Part shown: positions 45,767 through 54,105 of the stretch, one piece after another
Position numbering within the stretch: position 1 is the first letter of the stretch
How the letters are laid out: every line of letters starts with the position of its first letter
Assembly (NCBI RefSeq): GCF_046156175.1
Contig: NZ_JAYLVL010000004.1
Span: 124,001-188,000 of the forward strand
Direction: 5' to 3'
DNA: 64,000 nucleotides
Source of the DNA: Lacisediminihabitans sp046156175
Lineage (GTDB): Bacteria; Actinomycetota; Actinomycetes; Actinomycetales; Microbacteriaceae
Notes under the pieces: generated by a model
The model's database searches: none
What the model was told of the DNA's origin: nothing
Seen by the model: the letters and a program-made list of their open reading frames with translations, nothing else
Made by a program: the position numbers and the translations under genes

Positions 45767-47305
45767 GTGACCACCAGAACCACCCGCACGCTGTTCATTG
45801 CGGCTGCGCTCGCCGTCATCCTTCCGCTCAGTGGTTGTGTCGCGTCGTTCCTGCCGAAGACGCCCGCCACGAAGTCCACTCCCACCAGCGAGACCGTGGC
45901 CACGGATCTCGAACCCTTCTACAGCCAGGTGCTGACGTGGAAGTCCTGCGAGGGCGGCGACTTCCAGTGTGCGACCGCCAAGGCGCCGATGGACTGGAAG
46001 AATCCGGCGGCCAAGTCGATCGATCTCGCGCTCATCCGCAAGACCGCCACCGGCACGGCCATCGGTTCGCTCCTGGTCAACCCGGGGGGTCCGGGCGGCT
46101 CCGGCTACGACTTCATCCGCGACAGCCTCGACTACGCGGTCGACGCAAAGCTCCGGCAGAACTACGACATCGTGGGCTTCGACCCGCGCGGGGTCAACAA
46201 GTCCTCGGCGGTCAAGTGCTACCAGGACCCCGCAGAGATGGACAAGTTCCTCTTCGGTGTCTCGCCCAATCCCTTCGGCTCCGATGCCTGGATCGCCGAC
46301 CAACGGGCCAGCAATACCGCGTTCGGTGCGGCCTGCCTCAAGTACACCGGTGACCTGCTCGGTTTCATCGACACCGACAGTGCCGCCCGCGATCTCGACC
46401 TGTTGCGCGCCACGCTCGGCGACAAGAAGCTCAACTATCTCGGCTACTCCTACGGCACCCTGCTCGGCGCCACCTATGCCGAGCTCTACCCGAAGAAGAC
46501 CGGCCACCTGGTGCTCGACGGTGCCCTCGATCCGGCGACCACCAGTTTCGAGGTGGGGGCGACCCAGGCGCAGGGCTTCGAGAGCGCGCTGCGGGCCTAC
46601 ATCAAGGACTGCCTCACCGGCAAGGACTGCCCGTTCAGCGGGTCCGTCGGCAGCGCCATGACCGACATTCGCTCCCTGCTCGACAGCCTGAATGCCAGCC
46701 CACTGCGCGCGGACGACGGCCGCGAGCTCTCCAGCAGCGTGATGTTCAACGCGATCATCTTCCCGCTCTACAACAAGACGAACTGGCCGTACCTCTCGCA
46801 GTTGTTCAGCTCGGTGATGCAGGGCGATCCCACTGTGGCCTTCCAGCTGGCCGACAGCTATTACGGCCGCACGGCCAAGGGCACGTACAAAGACAACTCC
46901 ACCGAGGCCTTCATCGGCATCAACTGCCTCGACTACGCAGCCGAGTCCACCACCGATGCGAGCCTGAGAGCGGATGCCGCACGGCTGGCCGCCCTCGCCC
47001 CCACCCTGGGGCCGCAGCTCTCGTATGACACCTCCTGTGCGTCCTGGCCGTTCCAGCCCACCCGCCAGCGCGGTCCGATCGCCGCGGATGGTTCGGCGCC
47101 CATCCTCGTCGTTGGCACCACGAACGACCCGGCGACCCCCTATGTCTGGGCGAAGGCACTCGCGAAAGAGCTGCAGAATGGCCATCTCGTCACCTACAAG
47201 GGCGAAGGCCACACGGCCTACAACAAGTCCAATTCCTGCGTGAACAACGCCGTCGACGAATTCTTCGTCCGGGGAACCGTGCCGAAGAAGGATCCGCAGT
47301 GTTGA
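45767..47305 (+). CDS. Secreted alpha/beta hydrolase (tripeptidyl aminopeptidase-like lipoprotein), copy 1
   Basis: 512 residues, GTG. N-terminal signal with lipobox LSGC (Cys about residue 24) predicts a lipoprotein on the outer face of the membrane. Alpha/beta hydrolase blocks: VNPGGPGGSGYDF (oxyanion region), LGYSYGTLLGATYAE (nucleophile Ser), VLDGALDP, and a C-terminal TAP-like domain with GEGHTAYN carrying the His. Such enzymes cleave N-terminal peptides or act as esterases. A close paralogue follows, overlapping by seven bases. Confidence 0.88.
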   Translation: MTTRTTRTLFIAAALAVILPLSGCVASFLPKTPATKSTPTSETVATDLEPFYSQVLTWKSCEGGDFQCATAKAPMDWKNPAAKSIDLALIRKTATGTAIGSLLVNPGGPGGSGYDFIRDSLDYAVDAKLRQNYDIVGFDPRGVNKSSAVKCYQDPAEMDKFLFGVSPNPFGSDAWIADQRASNTAFGAACLKYTGDLLGFIDTDSAARDLDLLRATLGDKKLNYLGYSYGTLLGATYAELYPKKTGHLVLDGALDPATTSFEVGATQAQGFESALRAYIKDCLTGKDCPFSGSVGSAMTDIRSLLDSLNASPLRADDGRELSSSVMFNAIIFPLYNKTNWPYLSQLFSSVMQGDPTVAFQLADSYYGRTAKGTYKDNSTEAFIGINCLDYAAESTTDASLRADAARLAALAPTLGPQLSYDTSCASWPFQPTRQRGPIAADGSAPILVVGTTNDPATPYVWAKALAKELQNGHLVTYKGEGHTAYNKSNSCVNNAVDEFFVRGTVPKKDPQC

Positions 47306-48828
47306 GGAAGTCCGTGACCCTTGCCGTCATCGCGGTCGGGATGTTGTTTCTCGGGGGGTGCACGACCACACTCTTTCCGAGCGTCGAGCACCGCTCGATG
47401 CCCACCGGCGAGAAGGTGCCGGCGGCGGAAGCCCCCTACTATCACCAGGTTCTCGACTGGAAGAGCTGCGGCCAGAGTCAGCAGTGCGCCACTGCGACGG
47501 CACCGATGGACTGGGACCACCCCTCGAAGTCCACCGACATCTCGCTGGCTCTCACCCGGGCATCCGCCACCGGCACCCGCCTCGGTTCGCTCTTCGTGAA
47601 TCCGGGTGGCCCCGGGGCCTCCGGCTACGACCTGGTGCACGACGACCTCGACTACGCGGTGTCGAAGACCCTGCAGAAGAGCTACGACGTGATCGGATGG
47701 GACCCGCGGGGAGTCGGCCGGTCTGCTCCCGTCACCTGCTACGATGACAAGAAGCTCGACCGGTTCATCTACGGGGTCGCCAAGAACCCGGTGAACAGCC
47801 CCGCCTGGGTCACGGAAGTGACCGACCAGTCGAAGGACTTCGCGGCATCCTGCCTCAAGAACACCGGCCCGGCCCTGCAGTTCGTCGACACCCAGAGCAC
47901 CGTGCACGACCTCGACATGCTGCGTGCGGTGGTGGGGGATACGAAGCTCAACTACCTCGGCTACTCCTACGGCAGTGACATCGGCATGTATTACATCGAC
48001 CGGTTCGCGAAGAAGGTGGGTCATGTCGTGCTCGACGGTTCCACCGACTCGACACTCTCGATCTTCGACATCAGCCTCACCCAGTCCACCGGATTCGAGA
48101 AGGCGCTCAAGGCCTACCTCGCCGACTGCCCATCGACGAAGAACTGTCCATTCCCGGGCTCGGTCGACGACAGCCTCGCGAAGATCTCGGCTCTCTACGA
48201 CCGCCTCACCACCACGCCGATCGATGCCCCGGATGGGCGGGTTCTCGACCAGAACCTGCTCGACACGGCGATCAATTCGGCGCTGTACGACAAGTCGTCG
48301 TGGCCCTATCTGAGCGACATGTTCAGCGAGATCAGGAAGGGCACGACAGACACGGCTTTCCTCCTGGCCGACTCGTACAACGGCCGAAATACCGACGGCA
48401 GCTACAAGGACAACTCGCTCGAGGCCTTCATCGCGATCGGATGCCTCGACTATCCGACCGAGACGGATCCGGCTGTGCTCGCGAGCGAGAGCGCCCAGCT
48501 CGTGCAGGCGGCTCCGACCCTGACGCGCCCCTCTGTGATCGGCGATGTGACGTGCGAGAACTGGCCGTTCCACAACCGCGCGGCGCCGCCCGTGGTGACC
48601 GGCGCCGGCGCCGCGCCCGTACTCATCCTCTCCTCCACGGGGGATCCGGCGACACCGTACCAGTGGGGTGTCGCGCTCTCCAAGCAGCTGCAGAGCGCGC
48701 ATCTCGTGACCCGAACGGGCGAGGGGCACACTGCCTACAACCGCGGGATCCCCTGCATCGACAACACCGTCGATCGGTACTTCCTGTCGGGAACAGTCCC
48801 CAAGAAAGACCCGCTGTGCACCGGATGA
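47299..48828 (+). CDS. Secreted alpha/beta hydrolase (tripeptidyl aminopeptidase-like lipoprotein), copy 2
   Basis: 509 residues, GTG (or TTG three bases on). Lipobox LGGC near residue 20. It matches copy 1 throughout: VNPGGPGASGYDL, LGYSYGSDIGMYYID (nucleophile Ser), VLDGSTDS and GEGHTAYNRGIPC. All catalytic residues are present in both, so this is a tandem duplication with retained function, possibly with diverged substrate range. A TetR-type regulator follows 49 bases downstream and may control them. Confidence 0.88.
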   Translation: MLRKSVTLAVIAVGMLFLGGCTTTLFPSVEHRSMPTGEKVPAAEAPYYHQVLDWKSCGQSQQCATATAPMDWDHPSKSTDISLALTRASATGTRLGSLFVNPGGPGASGYDLVHDDLDYAVSKTLQKSYDVIGWDPRGVGRSAPVTCYDDKKLDRFIYGVAKNPVNSPAWVTEVTDQSKDFAASCLKNTGPALQFVDTQSTVHDLDMLRAVVGDTKLNYLGYSYGSDIGMYYIDRFAKKVGHVVLDGSTDSTLSIFDISLTQSTGFEKALKAYLADCPSTKNCPFPGSVDDSLAKISALYDRLTTTPIDAPDGRVLDQNLLDTAINSALYDKSSWPYLSDMFSEIRKGTTDTAFLLADSYNGRNTDGSYKDNSLEAFIAIGCLDYPTETDPAVLASESAQLVQAAPTLTRPSVIGDVTCENWPFHNRAAPPVVTGAGAAPVLILSSTGDPATPYQWGVALSKQLQSAHLVTRTGEGHTAYNRGIPCIDNTVDRYFLSGTVPKKDPLCTG

Positions 48829-48852
48829 GCGGGCTGATCAGTTTGTGCATAA

Positions 48853-48867
48853 TTGCAGAGAATGCAA
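48853..48867. promoter_or_regulatory. Inverted repeat, candidate TetR operator
   Basis: TTGCA-N5-TGCAA lies 10 bases upstream of the TetR start codon, with TTGTGCATAAT just before it that may hold promoter elements. Short inverted repeats of this kind immediately before tetR genes often bind the encoded repressor. Assignment is inference from position and symmetry. Confidence 0.5.
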
Positions 48868-48877
48868 CAATGTGGGC

Positions 48878-49519
48878 ATGACACTCGACCATGCCCATGC
48901 GGGACTGCGCGAGCGTAAGCGCCTCGCCACGGCGCGGGCGATCGAGATGGCGGCGCTCGACCTCGTCGACGAAAAGGGCATCGACAAGGTGACAGTCGAC
49001 GAGATCAGTCGCATCGCCGACATCTCCCCGCGCACCTTCTTCAATTATTTCGCGTCCAAGGAGTCCGCGCTCGTCGGTGAGACGCCCGAGCTTCCCGCGG
49101 CCGATGCTGTGGCGGCCTACGTGAACTCCTCGAGCGGCACCGTATTCGACGGACTGGGGGCTCTTCTCTCCGCGGCCGTCGAGGGACGATCCACCGACTC
49201 GGAGCTGATGCTGAAGCGCCGGAGCCTGCTGAAGGACTATCCCCAGCTGTTCGCCATGCGCATGGCGGCGATGCGCGAATACGAGGACCGGCTGCGCGAG
49301 ATCGTCGCCCTTCGCCTGGTGGCGGATGACCCGGCGCTCGCCGCGGATTCCGATCTGCTCCTCAGCAGATCCCGACTCATCACGAACGTGGCATTCGGAA
49401 CTATGAAGCACGCCTGGGTGTGCTGGGCGGACAACGAACGCGGGAGCACACTCAGCGAGAGGCTCAAGGATTCGTTCGAGGAGCTGGGCCGTATCCTCGC
49501 GCCAGCACCCGCCGTCTGA
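48878..49519 (+). CDS. TetR-family transcriptional regulator
   Basis: 213 residues from ATG 48878; the 11 preceding in-frame codons overlap the candidate operator and are rejected. N-terminal HTH: ARAIEMAALDLVDEKGIDKV then DEISRIADISPRTFFNYFASKE, the classic TetR turn with the FxNYFxSK ending. The rest is a helical ligand-binding domain of unknown specificity with a Trp-rich segment (HAWVCWADNE). It probably represses itself and perhaps the upstream hydrolase pair. It is the last chromosomal gene before the tRNA-Thr. Confidence 0.92.
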   Translation: MTLDHAHAGLRERKRLATARAIEMAALDLVDEKGIDKVTVDEISRIADISPRTFFNYFASKESALVGETPELPAADAVAAYVNSSSGTVFDGLGALLSAAVEGRSTDSELMLKRRSLLKDYPQLFAMRMAAMREYEDRLREIVALRLVADDPALAADSDLLLSRSRLITNVAFGTMKHAWVCWADNERGSTLSERLKDSFEELGRILAPAPAV

Positions 49520-49562
49520 TCGGCTAAGCTTTCATGCGTTGCCCGCGAGAACTCGCGTGCAC

Positions 49563-49635
49563 GCCGCCTTAGCTCAGTCGGTAGAGCATCTCACTCGTAA
49601 TGAGAAGGTCGTCAGTTCGATTCTGACAGGCGGCT
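49563..49635 (+). tRNA. tRNA-Thr (anticodon CGT)
   Basis: Cloverleaf: acceptor GCCGCCT/AGGCGGC, D-arm GCTCAGTCGGTAGAGC, anticodon arm TCTCACTCGTAATGAGA (anticodon CGT), T-arm GTCAGTTCGATTCTGAC. CCA is not encoded. From the anticodon loop to two bases past the gene, the sequence is duplicated at 61925-61968, showing that this tRNA is the integration site of the element to its right. The intact copy is the one here. Confidence 0.97.
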
Positions 49636-49637
49636 CC
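49594..49637. repeat. attL, 44-bp direct repeat
   Basis: Identical to 61925-61968. It starts in the anticodon loop of tRNA-Thr (CTCGTAATGAGAAGGTCGTC) and ends two bases past the tRNA (GGCGGCTCC). The match stops abruptly at both ends (A versus T before it, G versus A after it), marking the recombination core. Confidence 0.95.
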
Positions 49638-49749
49638 GGTAAACGTTGGGATCCAAGCCCCATCGCCTCGACTCTCTCGGATTGCATCCCCTCCGGAACC
49701 CCTCGCTGAGGGTCTGTCGGTTAGTGATCTTGTCGGCCACAATGGTCCC

Positions 49750-50442
49750 ATGACTAAATTTGCTGAGGTCCGATTCCGCGACTGTGGATGGTGCGGCACG
49801 CGGGCCGTAGCGATGAACGTTCATTGGTCGGATTTCACAGTGGCGGACGCAAAGGGCTCACAACACTCATGGGCAGCCCTCTCGTGCCCCAAATGCGGCA
49901 ACGTCACCATCGTTTCGATGGCCATGTATTTGCAAGTCAGCTCTGGGTCCTCTCAGATTCATGATCAGTCGGATATCGCTGTGCTGTCGGTACTGCCCGA
50001 TGGGACAGACGTTGGCCTTACCGTCAAACACCTTCCTGATGACGTCAGATCGTTCTTTGAGGACGCGCAAAGAGTCCTCAACGCAGGCGTACCCGATGCC
50101 GCGGCAGTCCAGTTGCGTAAGACGCTAGAGGCAGCGGCGGCACATAAGGGGATCATCGAACGAAATCTTGCTAACGCCGTGAATAAACTTCTTACCGAAG
50201 GCTACATAACGCAGGACTTCAAAGGTCTGCTCAGCCATATCAGGAAGATCGGAAATACAGGAGCGCACTACACAGACATTAGGCTCACGTCGGCCGAGGT
50301 AGAGCGCTCCCTTCGATTCACCACTCAAGTTTTGCGAAACCTCTTCGAAGTACCTGGAGAGCTGGAAGAGCTGGCAGCTGAGGAGAGCATCGCCGAAGCG
50401 GTAATTGCCGCTACGGAAGCGGTGGACGCTGTTCCGGAGTGA
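49750..50442 (+). CDS. DUF4145-domain protein with N-terminal zinc ribbon
   Basis: 230 residues. A treble-type zinc ribbon is formed by CGWCG (residues 13-17) and CPKCG (about 48-52). The DUF4145 domain follows at about 90-205, with AAAVQLRKTLEAAAAHKG and HIRKIGNTGAHYTD, which are its conserved segments. DUF4145 is often attached to restriction or other phage-defence proteins and occurs near integrases; its activity is unknown. The gene sits between attL and the integrase, a usual cargo position. Its last 118 bases overlap the 3' end of the convergent integrase gene. Confidence 0.82.
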   Translation: MTKFAEVRFRDCGWCGTRAVAMNVHWSDFTVADAKGSQHSWAALSCPKCGNVTIVSMAMYLQVSSGSSQIHDQSDIAVLSVLPDGTDVGLTVKHLPDDVRSFFEDAQRVLNAGVPDAAAVQLRKTLEAAAAHKGIIERNLANAVNKLLTEGYITQDFKGLLSHIRKIGNTGAHYTDIRLTSAEVERSLRFTTQVLRNLFEVPGELEELAAEESIAEAVIAATEAVDAVPE

Positions 50443-51590
50443 TTGCCTCTAAGCGCCTCCAGCTTGTCCATGTCCGTGGTGTTGTCGCCGTTGAACAGGT
50501 GCGTGTAGATCGAGTCTGTGGTGTTGATGTTGGCGTGCCCCATCCAGCGGCTCACCTTGCGAATCTCGATACCGGCTGCGGCACAGGCGCTCGCGTAGTA
50601 ATGGCGGAGGTCGTGCCAGCGCACGGCAGGTAGCCCGAGCCTCACCAGCGCGGGCTTGAAGTAGTACCGATACACGCTCCCCACGTCGAACTGGAGCCCG
50701 TAGTCCAGTCGCCCGTGCCGAGGACCGTTCCCGGCGATGCGCCCCGGCCAGACCAGCGCATCCGGATTGGCCCGTTGCGGGTGTCCCTCCAGAAACCCGG
50801 CAAGGTCCATCAGTAGCCCACGGGGGAGCGGCACGTCCCGAGTCGACCGCACTGACTTAGGCGAGCCGTAGGCCCAGCCGCCCTTCACTCGCTGGAGCGT
50901 CCGCCGCACCTCCACATGCCCACGGAGAAAGTTGACGTCGCGGATGCGTAGCGCGGCCAACTCCCCAGCCCTCAGTCCGCTCTGCGCGGCGAACCGCACC
51001 ACCAGACCGTACGGTGCGACCTTGTCGAGTTCAGTGGCGATGGCTTCGACCTGCTCGGGCTGGAGGAAGATCGGCTCGCTGTGCCGGAGGCGCGGCTTGT
51101 CGACTACAGCGCAGGGATTCGTTGCGATGAGTCGGTGCTTCAGGGCGTAGCCGAATGCCTTCGACAGCGCGACATACGCCCCCAGAACGGATGCCGGGGC
51201 GAGGGGTCTGCCGGTGTGCTCGGAGACCTTCGTCTCCATACCCCGTAGCCAGCGCTCAACCTCCATAGAGGTGATCGCGTTGATAGGGCGGTGCCCGAAG
51301 GTTGGGTTGATGTGCAGCCGGTAAGCCAATTCATACTGTCCCGCTGTCTTCGGCTTCAGCCGGGAGGACGAAACCTCCACAGACGCAGCCGCGACGTCAG
51401 CGAACTTCCGTCCAGTGCGGGCGAGGTGAGCTGTAGTGCCGCCGTCGCGCTTCTCCAAGCGGACCTCGTGCGAGAAGTCCACAGCGGCTTCTTCGGTCAG
51501 GAAGGTGCGCTGCTTGAAGACTGCACCTTCTTTCCAGCGAACCTCGTAGGCGAGGCCGCTGGCGCGGGTGACCGTGCGGATATGACTCAT
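50325..51590 (-). CDS. int: Tyrosine site-specific integrase
   Basis: 421 residues. N-terminal AP2/arm-type domain, SAM-like core-binding domain from about 65, catalytic domain from about 170 with Arg in QSGLRAGELAALR, the H-x-x-R box HDLRHYYAS, and the nucleophile Tyr in INTTDSIYTHLF. It drives recombination between the tRNA-Thr site and the element. Residues after about 375 (MDKLEALRG) form a 45-residue Ser/Thr/Ala-rich tail not normal for the family; this tail is encoded opposite the DUF4145 gene. The start ATG overlaps the stop of the small gene upstream. Confidence 0.95.
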   Translation of the reverse strand: MSHIRTVTRASGLAYEVRWKEGAVFKQRTFLTEEAAVDFSHEVRLEKRDGGTTAHLARTGRKFADVAAASVEVSSSRLKPKTAGQYELAYRLHINPTFGHRPINAITSMEVERWLRGMETKVSEHTGRPLAPASVLGAYVALSKAFGYALKHRLIATNPCAVVDKPRLRHSEPIFLQPEQVEAIATELDKVAPYGLVVRFAAQSGLRAGELAALRIRDVNFLRGHVEVRRTLQRVKGGWAYGSPKSVRSTRDVPLPRGLLMDLAGFLEGHPQRANPDALVWPGRIAGNGPRHGRLDYGLQFDVGSVYRYYFKPALVRLGLPAVRWHDLRHYYASACAAAGIEIRKVSRWMGHANINTTDSIYTHLFNGDNTTDMDKLEALRGNHSGTASTASVAAITASAMLSSAASSSSSPGTSKRFRKT

Positions 51591-51844
51591 GCGTCCGCCA
51601 CCAGCACTGTCGCGTCGGGGTAGAAGGTGCCGTAGAGCGCCGGGGAGACGCGGGAGATAGACGATCCGTATGGGTGTGCCCAGACCTGCAAGGTACCGAG
51701 AACGTCAATCCGGTCGATCCGCGCGACGGTCCAGGGGTACTCCTCGGCTCCCGGGAGCGATACGGAAGGTCCTACCGTCGCGAGGGCGCGGACCCTGTTG
51801 CCGGGGGCGAGGGCGGAGACGGGCGTTGCGGTGTAGGTGGTCAT
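51587..51844 (-). CDS. Small hypothetical protein of the element
   Basis: 85 residues from ATG 51844. The sequence is beta-rich (GNRVRALATVGPSVSLPGAEE, then WTVARIDRIDVLGTLQVWAH) with no cysteines or membrane segments. Its start overlaps the stop of the previous small gene and its stop overlaps the integrase start, both as ATGA, so all three are translationally coupled. No family recognised. Confidence 0.7.
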   Translation of the reverse strand: MTTYTATPVSALAPGNRVRALATVGPSVSLPGAEEYPWTVARIDRIDVLGTLQVWAHPYGSSISRVSPALYGTFYPDATVLVADA

Positions 51845-52092
51845 GATTTCTGCTTTCTGTTGTGCTTGGTGGTGGTCATTGGAGTCACGCGGGTGACTGG
51901 GTGGTCGTTCTTGAAGCTGATTCGCCACGCGTACTCGGTCACCGGAGTCCACACGTACCGAGCGCGAAGGTGCACACCGCGACCCGTGGCATTGCGTTCG
52001 AACACTCGGGCTGCGTTGCCGGGTGACTCAAAGAACACGTCTCCGATCTTCAACTCGACAGCGAGGATTCGCTCCGTTCTAGACCTCGGCAA
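51841..52092 (-). CDS. Small hypothetical protein of the element
   Basis: 83 residues if begun at TTG 52092, which overlaps the end of the serine recombinase gene by 14 bases. It contains ILAVELKIGDVFFESPGNAA and a basic, His-rich C-terminus. The VxxLxIGD pattern resembles small inteins or Hint-like/uracil-binding pieces too weakly to name. The stop overlaps the next start (ATGA). A start nearer to VELKIGD is possible but no ATG or GTG lies there. Confidence 0.6.
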   Translation of the reverse strand: MPRSRTERILAVELKIGDVFFESPGNAARVFERNATGRGVHLRARYVWTPVTEYAWRISFKNDHPVTRVTPMTTTKHNRKQKS

Positions 52093-52735
52093 GGTGCACC
52101 GCGTCTCTGCGGAGGAAAGCCGCGATTACCGAGTGGTGCCAGTGACCGCCGCGTGCAGTGGGGATGCCGTCTGCACTCAGCCGACGGGCGATAGCCGAAG
52201 CCGACAGCTTTTCCTGCGAGTGCAGAGTGCGGATCTGACTCTTCACGTCGTCGGACAGCGGGGAGGGCTTACCGAGTTGTGCACCGTTGGCCTTGGCGAC
52301 GGCGAGGGCTGCGCGGGTGCGCTCGCCGATAACCTCTCGCTCGAACTGGGCAAACTGCACCACAATCCCGGCGATCATGCGGCCCGTCGCTGTGCTGGTA
52401 TCGAGGTCGAAGTCGAGGACGGCCAAAGACCACTTCTGCTTTCGGGACAGGTCGAGCAGGGTGCCGAAGTCGATAACGGAACGGGAGAGCCGGTCCAGCT
52501 TGGCGGCGACGAGACCGTCCACGTTGCGGGTCCTGGGGCGCGCCAGCAGGCGCAGCGCCGCCTGCAAACCGGGTCGGTCTGTGGACTTACCGGAAACACC
52601 GTCGTCCTCGTACCAGTCGACAATCTCCCAGCCTTTGGCACTGGCAGCAGCGACTATCGCGGCGCGCTGAGCGTCGAGACCGAGCCGTTCACTTTTGGTA
52701 CGGTCGGCCTTCGACACTCGGAGATACCCCAGCAT
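52079..52735 (-). CDS. Serine recombinase (resolvase/invertase type)
   Basis: 218 residues from ATG 52735; an in-frame extension of 69 codons is basic and low-complexity and is rejected. Catalytic Ser in LGYLRVSKADRT (about residue 7), then DGVSGKSTDRPG, and the Arg-rich AKLDRLSRSVID, all standard for the resolvase domain, with a helix E (GRMIAGIVVQFAQFEREVIGERT) and a C-terminal HTH (SASAIARRLSADGIPTARGG). As the element already has a tyrosine integrase, this may resolve dimers or act in an inversion. The next small gene overlaps its stop. Confidence 0.93.
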   Translation of the reverse strand: MLGYLRVSKADRTKSERLGLDAQRAAIVAAASAKGWEIVDWYEDDGVSGKSTDRPGLQAALRLLARPRTRNVDGLVAAKLDRLSRSVIDFGTLLDLSRKQKWSLAVLDFDLDTSTATGRMIAGIVVQFAQFEREVIGERTRAALAVAKANGAQLGKPSPLSDDVKSQIRTLHSQEKLSASAIARRLSADGIPTARGGHWHHSVIAAFLRRDAVHLAEV

Positions 52736-52753
52736 GCGAGTACCGTGCAAGGT

Positions 52754-52930
52754 ATGAACAGTCGCTCTGGACTTATCGTCTTTATCGCGATTAGCGCGGT
52801 TCTCTTTTTGGTGGGGCTGGTTCTCGTTTATCTCGTCCGTACCCCTTTCGGTTGGGCGTTCACAGGAGTGGGAGTGGTCATGCTCATGCGCGGAATCTTC
52901 CAATTGAGAACTCGGCGCGACCGGACCTGA
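52754..52930 (+). CDS. Small two-helix membrane protein
   Basis: 58 residues on the opposite strand, starting 18 bases from the recombinase start. Helix 1 (about 7-29, LIVFIAISAVLFLVGLVLVY) and helix 2 (about 34-50) are strongly hydrophobic and joined by a short polar turn. The C-terminus is Arg-rich. No ribosome-binding site is clear and no family known; it may be a real small protein or an accidental ORF in a G-rich region. Confidence is modest. Confidence 0.45.
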   Translation: MNSRSGLIVFIAISAVLFLVGLVLVYLVRTPFGWAFTGVGVVMLMRGIFQLRTRRDRT

Positions 52931-52938
52931 CGCGACTT

Positions 52939-53229
52939 TCATTTGGTCACCGGCTTAGCTGGCGCGGCCTTCTCGACCTGCGCGGCTGCGGCCTTCCGCT
53001 CGGCACGGGTCTTCTCGGCGGCTGCCTTGCGGGTGGCGATAGCGGCGATGCGCTTCTGGTTCCCGGCGCTCTTCTGGAACGTCCCGCGCAGCACGCCCGA
53101 AAGCTGCACCGACATGGGGTCCACGTCGTACCCGGTCTCAGCCTTCAGCCATGCGATGTACTCGGACATGAGAGGGCTGATCGGCTTGGCGGCGTGTGCT
53201 GCGCGAGGGGCAATCTTGTTGTTGGTCAT
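52939..53229 (-). CDS. Basic small hypothetical protein
   Basis: 96 residues from ATG 53229, chosen for AAGGAGAACGCC directly upstream. The N-terminal half has PLMSEYIAWLKAETGYDVDP, and the C-terminal half is an Ala/Lys/Arg coiled coil ending AAPAKPVTK. A nucleic-acid-binding role is plausible from the charge but not shown. Stop 53,431 of the HGG gene lies 200 bases upstream; the intervening bases hold short inverted repeats but no gene. Confidence 0.72.
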   Translation of the reverse strand: MTNNKIAPRAAHAAKPISPLMSEYIAWLKAETGYDVDPMSVQLSGVLRGTFQKSAGNQKRIAAIATRKAAAEKTRAERKAAAAQVEKAAPAKPVTK

Positions 53230-53430
53230 GGCGTTCTCCTTCGGTGATTTACGCGGGGTGACGGTCGTCATCACGCGGAATGAATCGAACGCCAGGTCGG
53301 CTGGATTCACTACAAGGCCCAAAATCGTCCGTTTGCCGAGGTAGAAATCATCCGGTCAGACCGTTGCCTGAGATCCGAGGCAAACAGCCGCATTTGGGCC
53401 TCGCTGTGAGCGCCTGGGACTGAGGGAGCC

Positions 53431-54105
53431 TCAGCGTCCGTCGATGTCTGGTCCGGAGACGTCCCGCGTCTGCCGAGGAGGTCGGTTGCGCACGACGGCT
53501 CTGGCCTTCACCGTCGGCGGGGCGACCGGGGCACCGGAGTACCCCTGCTTCTTGCGCAAGGTCCGTTGCCGCTCCAGTTGCTCGCTGAGGGCGTCGTGCG
53601 CCGCCTCAATCGCCGCCTGCTCATCCGGCACGATCACCGCATCCTCGACAACCTCATTTTTCGTCGGCGTTGCGGGTCCGTCGGGGTAGACGACAAACAA
53701 CTCCTGCAAGTCGGCTTCCCACTTCGGCATCATCCCGACCTGCACCTCAATCTCCTGCTTGCCGTTGACTCCGGCCCGAGTGAGAAGGTCCTGCGCGATC
53801 TGAGTTCGAGTCTTAAGGTCCACCTTCGGGTCGGCCATGAACTCAGCCAGCATGTCTGCTGCGTAACCGGAAGCCTCAGCGATGCGCTTGGCAGCGGCGG
53901 TCTTGGCACGGCGTGTTGCACCTCCATGGACGACACACACCGCCATACCGAGCGACGCCCATCTGCCGCATCGCTCGCCGGTGGCTTTGCTGGTTGCAGA
54001 ACACTTCCGTCCCGGGGCCAGATACTTGCTCTGCAGGTCTACCTTCAGGTTTGCCCCACCTTCAGGTTGCTCCACTCTCCGTATGTACTTCTTCTTCTCC
54101 GTCAT
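53431..54105 (-). CDS. HGG-type zinc protein (terminase small subunit-like)
   Basis: 224 residues. At residues 34-62 a Cys/His motif reads CSATSKATGERC, then CVVHGGATRRAK, i.e. C-x11-C-x10-C-x2-HGG. Such HGG proteins are common in actinophages and their relatives next to terminase genes, where some have been labelled small terminase subunits; the label is uncertain. The helical middle (LAEFMADPKVDLKTRTQIAQ) and Arg-rich tail could bind DNA. ATG 54105 overlaps the primase stop by four bases. Confidence 0.65.
   Translation of the reverse strand: MTEKKKYIRRVEQPEGGANLKVDLQSKYLAPGRKCSATSKATGERCGRWASLGMAVCVVHGGATRRAKTAAAKRIAEASGYAADMLAEFMADPKVDLKTRTQIAQDLLTRAGVNGKQEIEVQVGMMPKWEADLQELFVVYPDGPATPTKNEVVEDAVIVPDEQAAIEAAHDALSEQLERQRTLRKKQGYSGAPVAPPTVKARAVVRNRPPRQTRDVSGPDIDGR

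Noticed and set aside
44552..47212. 886-codon frame antisense to holB and the first hydrolase
   Set aside because: Spans two real genes, no domain, low-complexity Gly/Arg/Glu sequence.
49569..49824. Minus-strand frames across the tRNA-Thr and its downstream gap
   Set aside because: They read through the tRNA and attL; no gene-like features.
53230..53430. Possible gene in the 200-base gap after the HGG gene
   Set aside because: Only short inverted repeats and no ORF with coding character.
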